From Bacillota bacterium (GTDB lineage Bacteria; Bacillota; Clostridia; Oscillospirales; Acutalibacteraceae), in assembly GCA_023390175.1 (NCBI GenBank), contig JAEWDK010000006.1, forward strand, positions 124,001 through 188,000: DNA of 64,000 nucleotides. The letters run 5' to 3'. The translations under genes were made by a program, and so were the position numbers. The notes beneath the pieces were generated by a model. The model ran no database searches. It was not told the origin of the DNA and saw only the letters and a program-made list of their open reading frames with translations. Positions 51,386-60,768 of this stretch are shown piece after piece (position 1 is the first letter of the stretch; each line of letters begins with the position of its first letter).

Positions 51386-52228
51386 ATGAGCGAAGAAAAC
51401 TGCACCCACGACTGCGGTTCCTGCGGGGAGGACTGTTCCTCACGCAAGGCGAATCCGGCCGATATGATTGAAAAGCCAAACTCCATGAGCAAGATTAAAA
51501 AAGTGATCGGCGTGGTCAGCGGCAAGGGCGGTGTCGGGAAGAGCATGGTTACCTCCATGCTGTCCGTCCTTTTAAACCGACGCGGCTGTCACACCGCAAT
51601 CCTTGACGCAGATATTACCGGCCCGTCCATTCCCAAAGCCTTTGGCCTGAAGGAAAAGGCAACGGGCAGCGAGCTTGGCATAATCCCGGTCAAGTCAAGC
51701 ACGGGAATTGACGTAATGTCCGTCAACCTTCTGCTCGACGACGAAAGCGCGCCGGTGGTTTGGCGCGGCCCGATGATTGCAAACATGGTAAAGCAGTTCT
51801 GGACGGACGTGGTTTGGAACGATGTCGATTACCTGTTTGTTGACATGCCCCCGGGCACGGGCGATGTACCGCTTACCGTGTTCCAAAGCATTCCGCTGGA
51901 CGGAATCATCATCGTTACCTCCCCGCAGGAGCTTGTTTCCATGATTGTTGCAAAGGCGGTCAACATGGCGCAGATGATGAATGTGCCGATTATCGGCATT
52001 GTTGAAAATATGAGCTTTGTCAAATGCCCTGACTGCGGCAAAGTGATTCATGTATTCGGTGAAAGCCATGTGGAGGAAATCGCGGCGAAATTCCAGCTGA
52101 AAGTGCTGGGGAAATGCCCGTTTGACTCCGAAATGGCCAAAAATTTCGACGTGGGCCTTGCCGAGCTGGCGAATGCACCGTGGCTTGACGCTGCCGCCGA
52201 CGCGGTGGAGCAGTTCGAAAAGCCGTAA
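51386..52228 (+). CDS. Mrp/NBP35-type ATP-binding Fe-S carrier
   Basis: A 280-residue P-loop ATPase for iron-sulfur cluster assembly. The N-terminal Cys pattern CTHDCGSCGEDC suggests a bound cluster. VVSGKGGVGKSMVTSML is the deviant Walker A (two Lys), IVDMPPGTGD-like FVDMPPGTGDVPL is Walker B, and CPDCGKV near 210 gives the CxxC that bridges the dimer cluster. The ATG at 51386 is preferred; an earlier ATG at 51374 overlaps the RBS AAAGGA. A terminator-like hairpin at 52250-52291 follows. Confidence 0.93.
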   Translation: MSEENCTHDCGSCGEDCSSRKANPADMIEKPNSMSKIKKVIGVVSGKGGVGKSMVTSMLSVLLNRRGCHTAILDADITGPSIPKAFGLKEKATGSELGIIPVKSSTGIDVMSVNLLLDDESAPVVWRGPMIANMVKQFWTDVVWNDVDYLFVDMPPGTGDVPLTVFQSIPLDGIIIVTSPQELVSMIVAKAVNMAQMMNVPIIGIVENMSFVKCPDCGKVIHVFGESHVEEIAAKFQLKVLGKCPFDSEMAKNFDVGLAELANAPWLDAAADAVEQFEKP

Positions 52229-52359
52229 CAGACAAAGCAATATCCGTTGAAGCGGGGGATATCTCAAAGCAGTTTGGGGTGTCTCCCGCTTTTATCATTT
52301 CCGGCCGGGGTAAAATGTGGATATTCAGTAAACAATCTGTTAAGACAAATACAGTTTGC

Positions 52360-52387
52360 TTGACATTTCAAAAAACTTATCTATAAT
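52360..52387 (+). promoter_or_regulatory. Promoter of the MarR-ABC exporter operon
   Basis: TTGACA, a 16-base spacer and TATAAT (52382-52387). Two direct copies of TATTTATG (52391-52398, 52407-52414) around GTTAAC follow it and are a possible MarR operator. Confidence 0.7.
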
Positions 52388-52455
52388 AATTATTTATGAG
52401 GTTAACTATTTATGTCAGACAATAATTTAATTCTAAAAACGGGAGGTAGAAAAAG

Positions 52456-52914
52456 ATGGAACAATCGCAGAAGGATCAGCTGATTCAGGCAATGCACAGG
52501 CTGAAAAAAACGCAAAACTGGCTCCCCCCGCTGCCCGGGGTGTCCCGGGGTGAATTTTTTATGATGCATAAAATAGTCGCGCTCAGCAAAAAAGCTGATC
52601 CTGAAAAACCCGGGGCGAAAATCACGGACCTCAGCGTGGCTGCTGAAATGAGCAAACCGGCGGTTTCACAAATGTTGAACGCGCTTGAAGACAAAGGCTT
52701 GATTGAGCGCGTTATGACCAAAAGCGACCGACGCGTTGTTTATGTAAAGCTGACGGACAGCGGAGCAACACAGCTCAAAAAAGCAGCGGATCATATGACG
52801 GCTCTGCTGGAAGAAATAATCGAAGGTCTGGGCCCGGAAGACACAGCGGAGCTTGCCCGGCTGTTTGAAAAACTTTACAGGATTATGGAAGAAATTACAA
52901 AACGCAAAGAATAA
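52456..52914 (+). CDS. MarR-family regulator
   Basis: A 152-residue winged-helix protein. The recognition region is LSVAAEMSKPAVSQMLNALE (about 60-79) and the wing KSDRRVVYVKLTDSG. First gene of an operon with two ABC exporter genes; it most likely represses them and responds to a transported drug. GGGAGG lies 8-10 bases before the ATG. The N-terminal helices contain a Pro-rich WLPPLPGVSRGEF segment. Confidence 0.92.
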   Translation: MEQSQKDQLIQAMHRLKKTQNWLPPLPGVSRGEFFMMHKIVALSKKADPEKPGAKITDLSVAAEMSKPAVSQMLNALEDKGLIERVMTKSDRRVVYVKLTDSGATQLKKAADHMTALLEEIIEGLGPEDTAELARLFEKLYRIMEEITKRKE

Positions 52915-52980
52915 TTATTTTATCAAAGTTAATTACGGCTTAAAATGGCGGCAATTGACTTTATGAAAGGAACCAATCAC

Positions 52981-55224
52981 ATGACAAAGCTGGCAAGGTA
53001 TTTAAAGCCTTTTGCACTGATCGTGCTCGCTTCGATTGTCCTGCTGTTCGGCCAGGCGATGGCCGATCTGAACTTGCCGAATTATATGTCCGACATTGTC
53101 AATGTCGGCATACAGCAGAACGGTATTCAGGAAGCCGCTCCCCAGGCAATCAGCGCCAAGGGACTTACATTTATGAAAAGCTTTATGACAGCGGAACAGA
53201 AAGCGGACGTTGAAAAAAATTACACGCTGGTTTCCGCTTCTGCTGCGGGGAAGCAGCATGACGATTACGCCGCTCTTTATCCGCTGCTCAAGACTGAGGA
53301 TATTTATGTGCGCAACAATGTGGACAGTGCTACGGCGGACCGGCTGGGTAAAACCTTCGGTGAAACCGCATGGACGTTCATTAACACAATAAAAGAGCTT
53401 GCAAAGCAGTCCGGAAAAAGCTTTACCGCTTCCGCGTCCGGCTCCACGAATATTACTGCGGCTGACTTTGAAAAGCTTTACGCAATGCAGCCCATGCTGG
53501 AAAAGCTGCCGTCAAGTGTATTTGAGGAAGCCCGCAGCAAGGCACTGAAAAATTCCGATTCAATGCTGCGGCAAAGCGGCGCCGCAATGACAAAAAGCTT
53601 TTACACGGAACTGGGCATGGATATCGGCAAAATTCAGAACAACTACATTTTAAACAAGGGATTATGGATGCTGCTGATTGCCCTTGGCGGCGGCCTTGCG
53701 GCGGTTTTGGTGGGCTTTTTCTCCGCTAAAATCAGCGCAGGCGTTGCCCGTGATCTTCGCCATGATATTTTTTCCAAAGTGGAAGACTTTTCAAATCATG
53801 AATTTGACAAATACTCCACAGCTTCACTGATTACGCGTACCACAAACGATGTGACTCAGGTGCAGCAGCTGCTTATTATGGGGGTCCGCATGATCTGCTA
53901 CGCGCCGATTCTAGGCATCGGCGGCGTGATTATGGCGCTGAGCAAATCCACATCCATGGGCTGGGTGATTGCACTGGCATGCGTTTTACTGTTGGGATTA
54001 ATTATTGTCGTGTTCAGTGTCGCTTTGCCGAAATTTAAAATTATGCAAAAATTAATCGACCGGTTGAATCTGGTTGCGCGTGAAAATTTGAACGGTCTTA
54101 TGGTTATTCGCGCATTCGGTACGCAGAAGTTTGAAGAAGAGCGGTTTGACAAATCCAATGAGGACCTTACCCAAAACACTTTGTTTGTCAGCCGTATCAT
54201 GGTATTTATGATGCCGATTATGATGTTAATCATGAACGGTATTACGCTCCTGATTGTTTGGGTCGGTGCACATCAAATTGCCAATTCGACCATGCAGGTA
54301 GGCGATATGCTTGCGTTCATGCAGTATGCAATGCAGATCATCATGAGCTTCCTTATGATTGCGATCATGTTCATCATGGTTCCCCGCGCATCGGTTTCCG
54401 GGGGAAGAATTGCTGAAGTGCTTGCAACCGAGCCTTCTATTGTTGACCCAGAACAGGCGGAAAAATTCCATGCGGATAAAACAGGATACATTGAATTTAG
54501 GAATGTAAATTTCCGTTATCACGGTGCGGATGAAGATGTGCTGCAAAACATCACCTTTACCGCAAAACCGGGGCAGACCACTGCGTTTATCGGTTCGACC
54601 GGCTCCGGCAAATCAACGCTCATTAACCTGATTCCCCGTTTTTATGATGTAACCGGGGGCGAAGTATTGGTAAACGGCGTAAATGTAAAAAACGTTTCCC
54701 AAAAGGAACTGCGCGATCAAATCGGTTATGTTCCGCAAAAGGGAATTTTGATTTCCGGCTCCATCGCGTCAAATCTGCGTTACGGCGACAGGAATGCAAC
54801 GGAGGAAGAACTGAAAACGGCTGCTTCCGTCGCGCAGGCCATTGACTTTATTGAGGAAGAGCCGCAGGGCTTTGACTCCGAAATTTCGCAGTCCGGCACA
54901 AATGTTTCCGGCGGTCAGAAACAGCGGCTTTCCATTGCACGTGCATTGGTGAAAAAGCCCGCTGTCTATATTTTCGACGACAGCTTTTCCGCGCTTGACT
55001 TTAAAACCGACGCGGCCCTGCGCCGCGCGCTGAAGGCGCACACAGGCGGCAGCACCGTGCTGATTGTCGCACAGCGCGTCAGCACTATCATGGGCGCGGA
55101 GCAGATTATTGTACTGGATGAAGGAAAGGTCGTAGGCATGGGTACGCATCAGGAACTTTTGAAAAACTGCCCGACCTATTATGAAATTGCTTCATCCCAG
55201 CTTTCAAAGGAGGAAATGGCATGA
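52981..55224 (+). CDS. ABC multidrug exporter half (degenerate-site subunit)
   Basis: A 747-residue fused membrane/ATPase half-transporter. Between helices 1 and 2 lies an extracytoplasmic insert of about 190 residues (about 45-235), longer than in most family members. The ATPase has GSTGSGKST, NVSGGQKQRLS and Walker B IFDDSF, with Asp where a catalytic Glu is expected. That is the degenerate-site subunit of BmrC/BmrD-type heterodimers. Start ATG 52981 with GAAAGGA upstream. It ends with ATGA overlap into the next gene. Confidence 0.9.
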   Translation: MTKLARYLKPFALIVLASIVLLFGQAMADLNLPNYMSDIVNVGIQQNGIQEAAPQAISAKGLTFMKSFMTAEQKADVEKNYTLVSASAAGKQHDDYAALYPLLKTEDIYVRNNVDSATADRLGKTFGETAWTFINTIKELAKQSGKSFTASASGSTNITAADFEKLYAMQPMLEKLPSSVFEEARSKALKNSDSMLRQSGAAMTKSFYTELGMDIGKIQNNYILNKGLWMLLIALGGGLAAVLVGFFSAKISAGVARDLRHDIFSKVEDFSNHEFDKYSTASLITRTTNDVTQVQQLLIMGVRMICYAPILGIGGVIMALSKSTSMGWVIALACVLLLGLIIVVFSVALPKFKIMQKLIDRLNLVARENLNGLMVIRAFGTQKFEEERFDKSNEDLTQNTLFVSRIMVFMMPIMMLIMNGITLLIVWVGAHQIANSTMQVGDMLAFMQYAMQIIMSFLMIAIMFIMVPRASVSGGRIAEVLATEPSIVDPEQAEKFHADKTGYIEFRNVNFRYHGADEDVLQNITFTAKPGQTTAFIGSTGSGKSTLINLIPRFYDVTGGEVLVNGVNVKNVSQKELRDQIGYVPQKGILISGSIASNLRYGDRNATEEELKTAASVAQAIDFIEEEPQGFDSEISQSGTNVSGGQKQRLSIARALVKKPAVYIFDDSFSALDFKTDAALRRALKAHTGGSTVLIVAQRVSTIMGAEQIIVLDEGKVVGMGTHQELLKNCPTYYEIASSQLSKEEMA

Positions 55225-57146
55225 GTGAAAAAAACACTTCCGGCGCCCCCATGCCGATGAATGGCCCTCGCCACGGCCCCGGTGGGGGACACGGCCCTGC
55301 GGGAATGATGATGAGCGGGGAAAAAGCAAAAGATTTCAAAGGAACCTTCCGCAAATTGATTCGCTATATGGGAAAATATAAAATTCAGCTTGTTGTTGTA
55401 ATGCTTTTTGCGGTTGCGTCCACTGTGTTCAACATTGTCGGGCCGAAAATTCTGGGGAAAGCGACCAACGCAATTTTTTCAGGTTTATTGAATCAAATTC
55501 AGGGCAGCGGCAGCGGCGTTGATTTCGGTTATATCGGCACAATCATGCTTTGGCTGATTGGAATTTACCTGGTCAGCGCGTTGTTCGGCTGTATCCAGGG
55601 TTACCTTATGACCGATGTTTCGATGAAGGTAACTTATAATCTTCGCCGTGACATCGCGGCCAAGATTCAAAGGCTTCCATTCCAATATTATGACACCACC
55701 ACAAACGGTGAGGTGCTTTCCCATATCACCAACGATGTGGACGCAATCAGCCAAAGCTTGAATCAGAGTGTTACGCAGATTATTACCTCTGTCACCACGG
55801 TAATCGGTATTTTGGTTATGATGCTTACCATCAGCTGGCAGATGACGCTTGTCGCACTCTGTATTATTCCGGCTTCCATGGGATTCATCATGACGATTGT
55901 CAAAAAGTCACAAAAGCATTTTAAAGCGCAGCAGACGTATCTTGGCCATGTAAACGGCCATATTGAGGAAATGTATGCGAGCCATGTTGTAGTAAAAGCA
56001 TTTAACGGCGAAGAAGATTCCAAAAATACATTTGACGGTTACAACAATACGCTTTATTCTTCCGCCTGGAAAAGCCAGTTCCTTTCCGGATTAATGATGC
56101 CGATTATGAACTTCATCGGCAACCTCGGCTATGTCGCCGTGTGCATCTTGGGCGGCTATCTGGCGGTAAACGGAAGGCTTTCCGTCGGTGACATTCAGGC
56201 GTTTATTCAGTATGTCCGCCAGTTTACGCAGCCGATGACACAGGTGGCGAACATTTCCAACATCCTTCAGCAAACAACGGCGGCGGCAGAGCGCGTGTTT
56301 GAGTTTCTGGGCCAGCCCGAGGAAATACCGGAAAGCACAGCGCCAATTCGTGTGAATACCGGCAAAAATCCCGACACAGAGCTGAATGTCCATATTGACG
56401 GCAGTGTACAGTTCGCTCACGTTCACTTTGGTTATAACCCGGATAAGATTATCATTAAGGACTTCTCCGCCAGCATTAAGCCCGGGCAGAAGGTAGCGAT
56501 TGTCGGCCCGACCGGTGCGGGCAAAACCACGATGGTGAAGCTTTTAATGCGTTTCTATGACGTAAACGAGGGTGCAATCCTGGTAGACGGCTACGATATC
56601 CGCGACTTTGCGCGGAATGACCTGCGCTCGTTGTTCGGCATGGTGCTTCAGGATACCTGGCTTTACAATGCCAGCATTAAGGACAATATCCGCTACGGCA
56701 AACTAAACGCCACAGATGAGGAAGTGGTTGCCGCCGCAAAGGCCGCGCAGGTACACCATTTTGTCCGCACACTGCCGGACGGCTACAACATGATTCTGAA
56801 CGAAGAAGCAAGCAATGTTTCGCAGGGGCAGAAACAGCTGCTGACCATCGCGCGCGCCATTCTTGCCGACCCGCAGATTCTGATTCTGGACGAAGCGACC
56901 AGCAGTGTGGACACCCGCACCGAAATCCTGATTCAGAAAGCGATGGATAACCTGATGAAGGGCCGCACCAGCTTTGTAATTGCCCATCGGCTTTCCACCA
57001 TCCGGGACGCCGACCTCATTTTGGTTATGCGTGACGGCGATATTGTGGAACAGGGCAATCATGAGGAGCTTATTGCGCAGAACGGCTTTTACGCCAACCT
57101 GTACAACAGCCAGTTTGACCAGCCGAAGCTGCTCGAAAGTGTGTAA
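55221..57146 (+). CDS. ABC multidrug exporter half (catalytic-site subunit)
   Basis: A 641-residue partner of the preceding protein. A Pro/Gly/Met-rich N-terminal tail (to about 35) is followed by six helices and an ATPase with GPTGAGKTT, signature NVSQGQKQLL and canonical Walker B ILILDEATSSVD. Together with the degenerate half it should form a heterodimeric drug exporter, controlled by the MarR gene. The start overlaps the previous stop by four bases. Confidence 0.93.
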   Translation: MSEKNTSGAPMPMNGPRHGPGGGHGPAGMMMSGEKAKDFKGTFRKLIRYMGKYKIQLVVVMLFAVASTVFNIVGPKILGKATNAIFSGLLNQIQGSGSGVDFGYIGTIMLWLIGIYLVSALFGCIQGYLMTDVSMKVTYNLRRDIAAKIQRLPFQYYDTTTNGEVLSHITNDVDAISQSLNQSVTQIITSVTTVIGILVMMLTISWQMTLVALCIIPASMGFIMTIVKKSQKHFKAQQTYLGHVNGHIEEMYASHVVVKAFNGEEDSKNTFDGYNNTLYSSAWKSQFLSGLMMPIMNFIGNLGYVAVCILGGYLAVNGRLSVGDIQAFIQYVRQFTQPMTQVANISNILQQTTAAAERVFEFLGQPEEIPESTAPIRVNTGKNPDTELNVHIDGSVQFAHVHFGYNPDKIIIKDFSASIKPGQKVAIVGPTGAGKTTMVKLLMRFYDVNEGAILVDGYDIRDFARNDLRSLFGMVLQDTWLYNASIKDNIRYGKLNATDEEVVAAAKAAQVHHFVRTLPDGYNMILNEEASNVSQGQKQLLTIARAILADPQILILDEATSSVDTRTEILIQKAMDNLMKGRTSFVIAHRLSTIRDADLILVMRDGDIVEQGNHEELIAQNGFYANLYNSQFDQPKLLESV

Positions 57147-57175
57147 ACACCCTTGCTCAAGTCCAATCAGTAAAA

Positions 57176-57218
57176 TAAAAGCAAAGCGGCGGAGTTTCTC
57201 CGCCGCTTTGCTTTTATC
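57176..57218 (+). terminator. Terminator after the ABC exporter
   Basis: A near-perfect 16-bp stem AAAGCAAAGCGGCGGA with its complement and T-rich end, 30 bases past the stop. Confidence 0.92.
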
Positions 57219-57305
57219 ATAAAGGAGGGAATCTGATTTTGCTGCGTGTAAATGCGAAAAAGAAAAACATGCTGGATTTTTAAAATAAAATGTGATACAT
57301 TACTG

Positions 57306-57499
57306 TATAAGCGGAAACGGCAGCAAATTTTGCGGATTTTTTCTGCAAAGGGGCGGCGAGTCGCAGCCCCTGCAAGAGCAACAGTTACAGCGCTGCGCGC
57401 GTAGAAAACAAGCCTCGCCGTGTAACCATACATTTCATGTATTCAAAACACGGCTGCGTTTGTGTTCTAAAGGAAGTTTTTGTACCGTTTTCGCTTATA
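57306..57499 (+). ncRNA. Predicted retron msr-msd RNA
   Basis: Ends pair over 15 positions: TATAAGCGGAAACGG (57306-57320, a1) with CCGTTTTCGCTTATA (57485-57499, a2), one G-U pair only. Two bases after a1 comes AGC (57322-57324), whose G fits the branch guanosine. Short msr hairpins follow (TTTGC...GCAAA near 57329; GGGGC/GCCCC near 57350-57370). A long msd hairpin then pairs 57402-57423 with 57448-57469 (17 of 22 identical plus wobbles; inner CATACAT/ATGTAT). The RT gene lies 155 bases downstream. Structure by eye. Confidence 0.72.
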
Positions 57500-57654
57500 A
57501 AGTCATTACAGTCAGAGCTCTTCGTTTTTGCTTCGGCAGAGTTTGAATTTGCTTTTCTAAGGCATGGGGATGCCCGGCCTTAATCTCAAGCCGCCGGCTC
57601 AAGTCGTTGGGAATTGACTTAAAAATAAGCCGGATTTTCGGCAGAGGAATTGAT

Positions 57655-58686
57655 ATGCTTCATACGCTTGAAGATTTTTGCGCATATCTTTATCAGAATC
57701 AGAATGAACGGCAGTTTTACCGGCTCTATTATCAACTGGTAAGATTTTCGCATGAGGAATACTGCAAAGACTGCTACACCCTGCGGGAGTTTCCGAAAAA
57801 AAGCGGCGGAACGCGGCAGATTTGTGTGCCGAGCCTGCCGCTGAAACGCATTCAGCGGGGAATCCTCCCTTTGCTTTCGGGTGGTGAGTTCCGGTATGCC
57901 ACGGCCTATACCGCAGGGAAGTCCGTACGGGATAATGCGCTGCCCCACTTAGGGCAGCCCCTCGTGGTAAAGCTGGACATCCGTGATTTTTTTGGCAGCG
58001 TTACATTTCAGCAGGTGTTTCAGGCTATCGACAGGGCGCTGGAAAATTCCCTGCTGGCGGGCCGCCATTACTTGAATGCGGATGACCGCGCTTCTGTGGA
58101 AAATAAAAACTATAACAGTGTGCTCAGCTTTTACTTTGCAAGGCTCTGCACGCGCGGCGGTGCATTGCCCCAGGGTGCACCCACCAGCCCCTTGCTTTCC
58201 AATCTGGTTTTTGCCCCTTTGGATGAAATCATTGGCGGGTACTGTGAAAAGCGCCGTATCGCTTACACTCGCTACAGCGATGACATGACCTTTTCCGGTT
58301 CATTCAATCCTCTGTCTTTAATTGGTTTTGTACGGCATATTTTAGCGTCAAACGGCTTTGAACTGAATGATGGGAAAACGAAGATCCTGAACCGCGGCTG
58401 CCGCCGGAAAATTACCGGCGCGGTAGTGAATGAAAAGCTTCAGGCACCTCGTGAATATCGCAGGGGTATCCGCCAGGAAATATACTATATTCAAAAATAC
58501 GGCCTCGAAGGTCATCTTAGCCGAAGAAAAGTAAAAACAGAACCGCAGGAATACCGGAACAGCCTGCTCGGGCGCATCGGCTTTGTTCTTCAGCTTTCCC
58601 CGGGTGACACAGAGTTCCAGCAGTATAAAAATTGGATTGCAGAAAATATATGCTTCAATTTTCAAAAATCACAGACGGGGGGATAG
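57655..58686 (+). CDS. Retron reverse transcriptase
   Basis: A 343-residue RT. The retron X motif NALPH (NAxxH) is at about 94-98, motif A KLDIRDFFGSV follows at 107, QG in LPQGAPTSPLLSN near 173, catalytic YSDD near 207, and region Y is KITGAVVNEK (ITG in place of VTG). These mark it as a retron RT rather than an intron or DGR enzyme. The start is the ATG at 57655 with GAGGA 6 bases upstream; the frame is open from 57607. It is convergent with the isochorismatase gene (18-base overlap). No effector gene follows on its strand. Confidence 0.88.
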   Translation: MLHTLEDFCAYLYQNQNERQFYRLYYQLVRFSHEEYCKDCYTLREFPKKSGGTRQICVPSLPLKRIQRGILPLLSGGEFRYATAYTAGKSVRDNALPHLGQPLVVKLDIRDFFGSVTFQQVFQAIDRALENSLLAGRHYLNADDRASVENKNYNSVLSFYFARLCTRGGALPQGAPTSPLLSNLVFAPLDEIIGGYCEKRRIAYTRYSDDMTFSGSFNPLSLIGFVRHILASNGFELNDGKTKILNRGCRRKITGAVVNEKLQAPREYRRGIRQEIYYIQKYGLEGHLSRRKVKTEPQEYRNSLLGRIGFVLQLSPGDTEFQQYKNWIAENICFNFQKSQTGG

Positions 58687-59208
58687 GCTGCTTTCCAGTT
58701 CGGCAATGCTCGCCACTTTGGCAAAGCGGTCTTTCCATATTCCGTACATGTAGAATTCATAAAGCGCTTTTCCTGTGAAATAGGAGTTGTCATATGTTGC
58801 CGTGCTCTCCTCTGGAATAATGATATTGTACCCGTATTCGAACGCTGTTTTGCAGGTAGCGTCAATACAATATTCCGTTTGCATCCCCACGAGAATGATA
58901 TTCTTAATATTGCGGTGATCCAGGTGTTCCTTTAATCCGGTGGACTTAAAGGCACTGTTATACCGTTTATCGAATATCATTTCTCCGTCGAGCGGTTCAA
59001 CTTCTTTCTCTATCTGCCACCCGCTTGAGTTGTATTCCAATTCATCACCCGTGCCGCCGTCGTGCCGAACATATATCACTTCAACCTGATTTTTTCTGCA
59101 GAATGAAATCAGGCTTTTTATATTGCCAATCATTTTTTCTCCATGATACGGGTGGCCCTGTACCAAAGCTGTCTGCACATCCACAATGAGTAAAACAGTA
59201 TCTTTCAT
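58669..59208 (-). CDS. Isochorismatase-family cysteine hydrolase
   Basis: A 179-residue protein. The N-terminal catalytic Asp is in LLIVDVQTALV, a Lys-bearing region (IFDKRYNSAF) follows, and the nucleophile Cys is in GMQTEYCIDATCKTAFEYGY. The family cleaves amides and related bonds (nicotinamidase, isochorismatase); the substrate cannot be told. It ends overlapping the retron RT, on the opposite strand. TTCTT-rich 5' region; GAAGGAAAAAATG gives the RBS. Confidence 0.9.
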   Translation of the reverse strand: MKDTVLLIVDVQTALVQGHPYHGEKMIGNIKSLISFCRKNQVEVIYVRHDGGTGDELEYNSSGWQIEKEVEPLDGEMIFDKRYNSAFKSTGLKEHLDHRNIKNIILVGMQTEYCIDATCKTAFEYGYNIIIPEESTATYDNSYFTGKALYEFYMYGIWKDRFAKVASIAELESSLSPRL

Positions 59209-59271
59209 TTTTTCCTTCTTTCTTAATTTGAGGGGATCAAAGTTATGCGAAGCTGAAAAGCAGCTGTTCTG

Positions 59272-59868
59272 CTACGCCGGCGAGGATTCCTCCAAAATTG
59301 CCACTGTCTGCTTTAATGACGCATTGAATTCGTCATCGGAAGAGTTTTTAAATAGGATCAAATCATTTTTTTCAGCAGGGTTGTCCAGGGCAACCGGAAC
59401 ATTAAAATTGCACGTTGCAATATATTCATCCCAATGGGCAAGCTTCCATGTGTCCCTGTCGGAATTCCGCTCGAACATTCTTTTCCGGCAAACCTCTATG
59501 GAGGTTTCCACCCAAATGACGACCAGCGACGCGTTCTTTTCTTTTAATTTGGCCTTTAACGCGTTGATGTAGCTCATATCACGCACTTCTTTTGTAAACG
59601 GCGCGTTAATTAGCACAATATCATCATAACTCAATGCTTCCAGCGCAAGAGCTACAATTGTTTGATATTCATAGTCCCTGATGTTTTTATTGAAAAAGGC
59701 GGAACTTCTGTCATATTCTTTTCCCGCCGCAGCGAAAATCTGTTTTGACAGCGGAATCAGCGTGTCTTTATCCAAATAGACCACATGCTTTAGCGCTGCC
59801 GCGAGCTGCTTGGAAACAAAGGTTTTTCCGCAGGCCGGCGGTGACGTTACGATAATTAATTTTTTCAT
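59272..59868 (-). CDS. P-loop kinase-like ATPase
   Basis: A 198-residue protein. Walker A is TSPPACGKTFVS at the N-terminus; a DKDTLIP switch region and IWVETSIEVCRKRMFERN (LID-like Arg cluster) follow. This resembles the AAA_33/zeta-toxin/adenylate-kinase-like group that phosphorylates small molecules or nucleotides. No antitoxin gene is nearby. It lies 63 bases upstream of the isochorismatase gene on the same strand, so the two may be co-expressed. Confidence 0.75.
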   Translation of the reverse strand: MKKLIIVTSPPACGKTFVSKQLAAALKHVVYLDKDTLIPLSKQIFAAAGKEYDRSSAFFNKNIRDYEYQTIVALALEALSYDDIVLINAPFTKEVRDMSYINALKAKLKEKNASLVVIWVETSIEVCRKRMFERNSDRDTWKLAHWDEYIATCNFNVPVALDNPAEKNDLILFKNSSDDEFNASLKQTVAILEESSPA

Positions 59869-60014
59869 GATAATCCCACGTTTCCTATTTTATTTCAGGC
59901 TGAGACAATATTAATCATATTATATACCGAAGGCAGCCGCTTTCAAGCGATTCTGACCGCAGAACAGGAATATTTCAAAATAATGTGATCCAAATACGGA
60001 ATGAACAGACAAAC

Positions 60015-60067
60015 AAAAGGGACTTTCTCGGTTCGATTTTTTCAAATCGTTTCGAGAAAGCCCTTTT
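60015..60067 (-). terminator. Terminator after sigK
   Basis: AAAAGGGACTTTCTCG pairs with CGAGAAAGCCCTTTT, one bulge, with an inner CGATTT/AAATCG stem. Confidence 0.85.
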
Positions 60068-60081
60068 ATTATGTATTGATT

Positions 60082-60768
60082 TTATTTCGTGAACCGTTTG
60101 TACAAAGCGCCCAGTGACTTCTTTTCAATTCTTGAAACATACGAGCGCGAAATTCCAAGCTTTTGCGCTACCTCGCGCTGCGTGAGCGGGTTAAGCCCGG
60201 TCAGCCCGTATCTCAGTTCAATAATTTTGCGTTCGCGGGGTGAAAGTACCTCGTAAAGATATCGTTTCAGCTGCTCGGATTTGATTTTGCAGTCAAGATT
60301 ATCAAGGATATTATCCTCTGTTGCCATCACATCCATTAATGTAAGGGCGTTGCCGTCCTTGTCGGTGTCAATCGGCTCGTTCATTGAAACATCCTGGGCG
60401 CTTTTTTTAGAAGAGCGGAAGAACATAAGGACTTCATTTTCAATGCAGCGGGCAGCGTAGCTGGAAAGCCGGATCCCCTTGCTGCTGTCAAATGTGTTGA
60501 CCGCTTTGATCAGCCCAATGGTTCCGATGGAAATCAGATCATCCTGATCGTTTGAATTCGCATAGTATTTTTTTATGATGTGTGCCACAAGCCGAAGGTT
60601 ATGTTCAATCAATTCATTCCTGGCTGCCATGTCACCGTTTTTAAACCGTTCCAGGCACTCTTTTTCTTCCTGCGCGGTAAGCGGCCGGGGGAACGAGCCG
60701 GAGCCCGTAACATGCAGAATGAAAAACAGCAACCCCGAAAGCGCAAAGCCCAGTAAAGCACCAAACAT
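60082..60768 (-). CDS. sigK: Sporulation sigma factor sigma-K, with pro-sequence
   Basis: A 228-residue sigma-70-type factor for late mother-cell genes. The first 20 or so residues are a hydrophobic pro-sequence (MFGALLGFALSGLLFFILHV), to be cut by SpoIVFB. Region 2 (NLRLVAHIIKKYY, DLISIGTIGLIKAVNTFD) and region 4 (RERKIIELRYGL, REVAQKLGISRSYVSRIEKK) are complete. The gene is continuous, so no skin element interrupts it, unlike cotJC. The start is the ATG at 60768 with AAAGGGGTG upstream. Confidence 0.95.
   Translation of the reverse strand: MFGALLGFALSGLLFFILHVTGSGSFPRPLTAQEEKECLERFKNGDMAARNELIEHNLRLVAHIIKKYYANSNDQDDLISIGTIGLIKAVNTFDSSKGIRLSSYAARCIENEVLMFFRSSKKSAQDVSMNEPIDTDKDGNALTLMDVMATEDNILDNLDCKIKSEQLKRYLYEVLSPRERKIIELRYGLTGLNPLTQREVAQKLGISRSYVSRIEKKSLGALYKRFTK

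Noticed and set aside
59272..59868. Zeta-type toxin of a toxin-antitoxin pair
   Set aside because: No small antitoxin gene is next to it; a general kinase is equally likely.
60082..60768. Skin-type interruption of sigK
   Set aside because: The frame is complete through regions 2 and 4.
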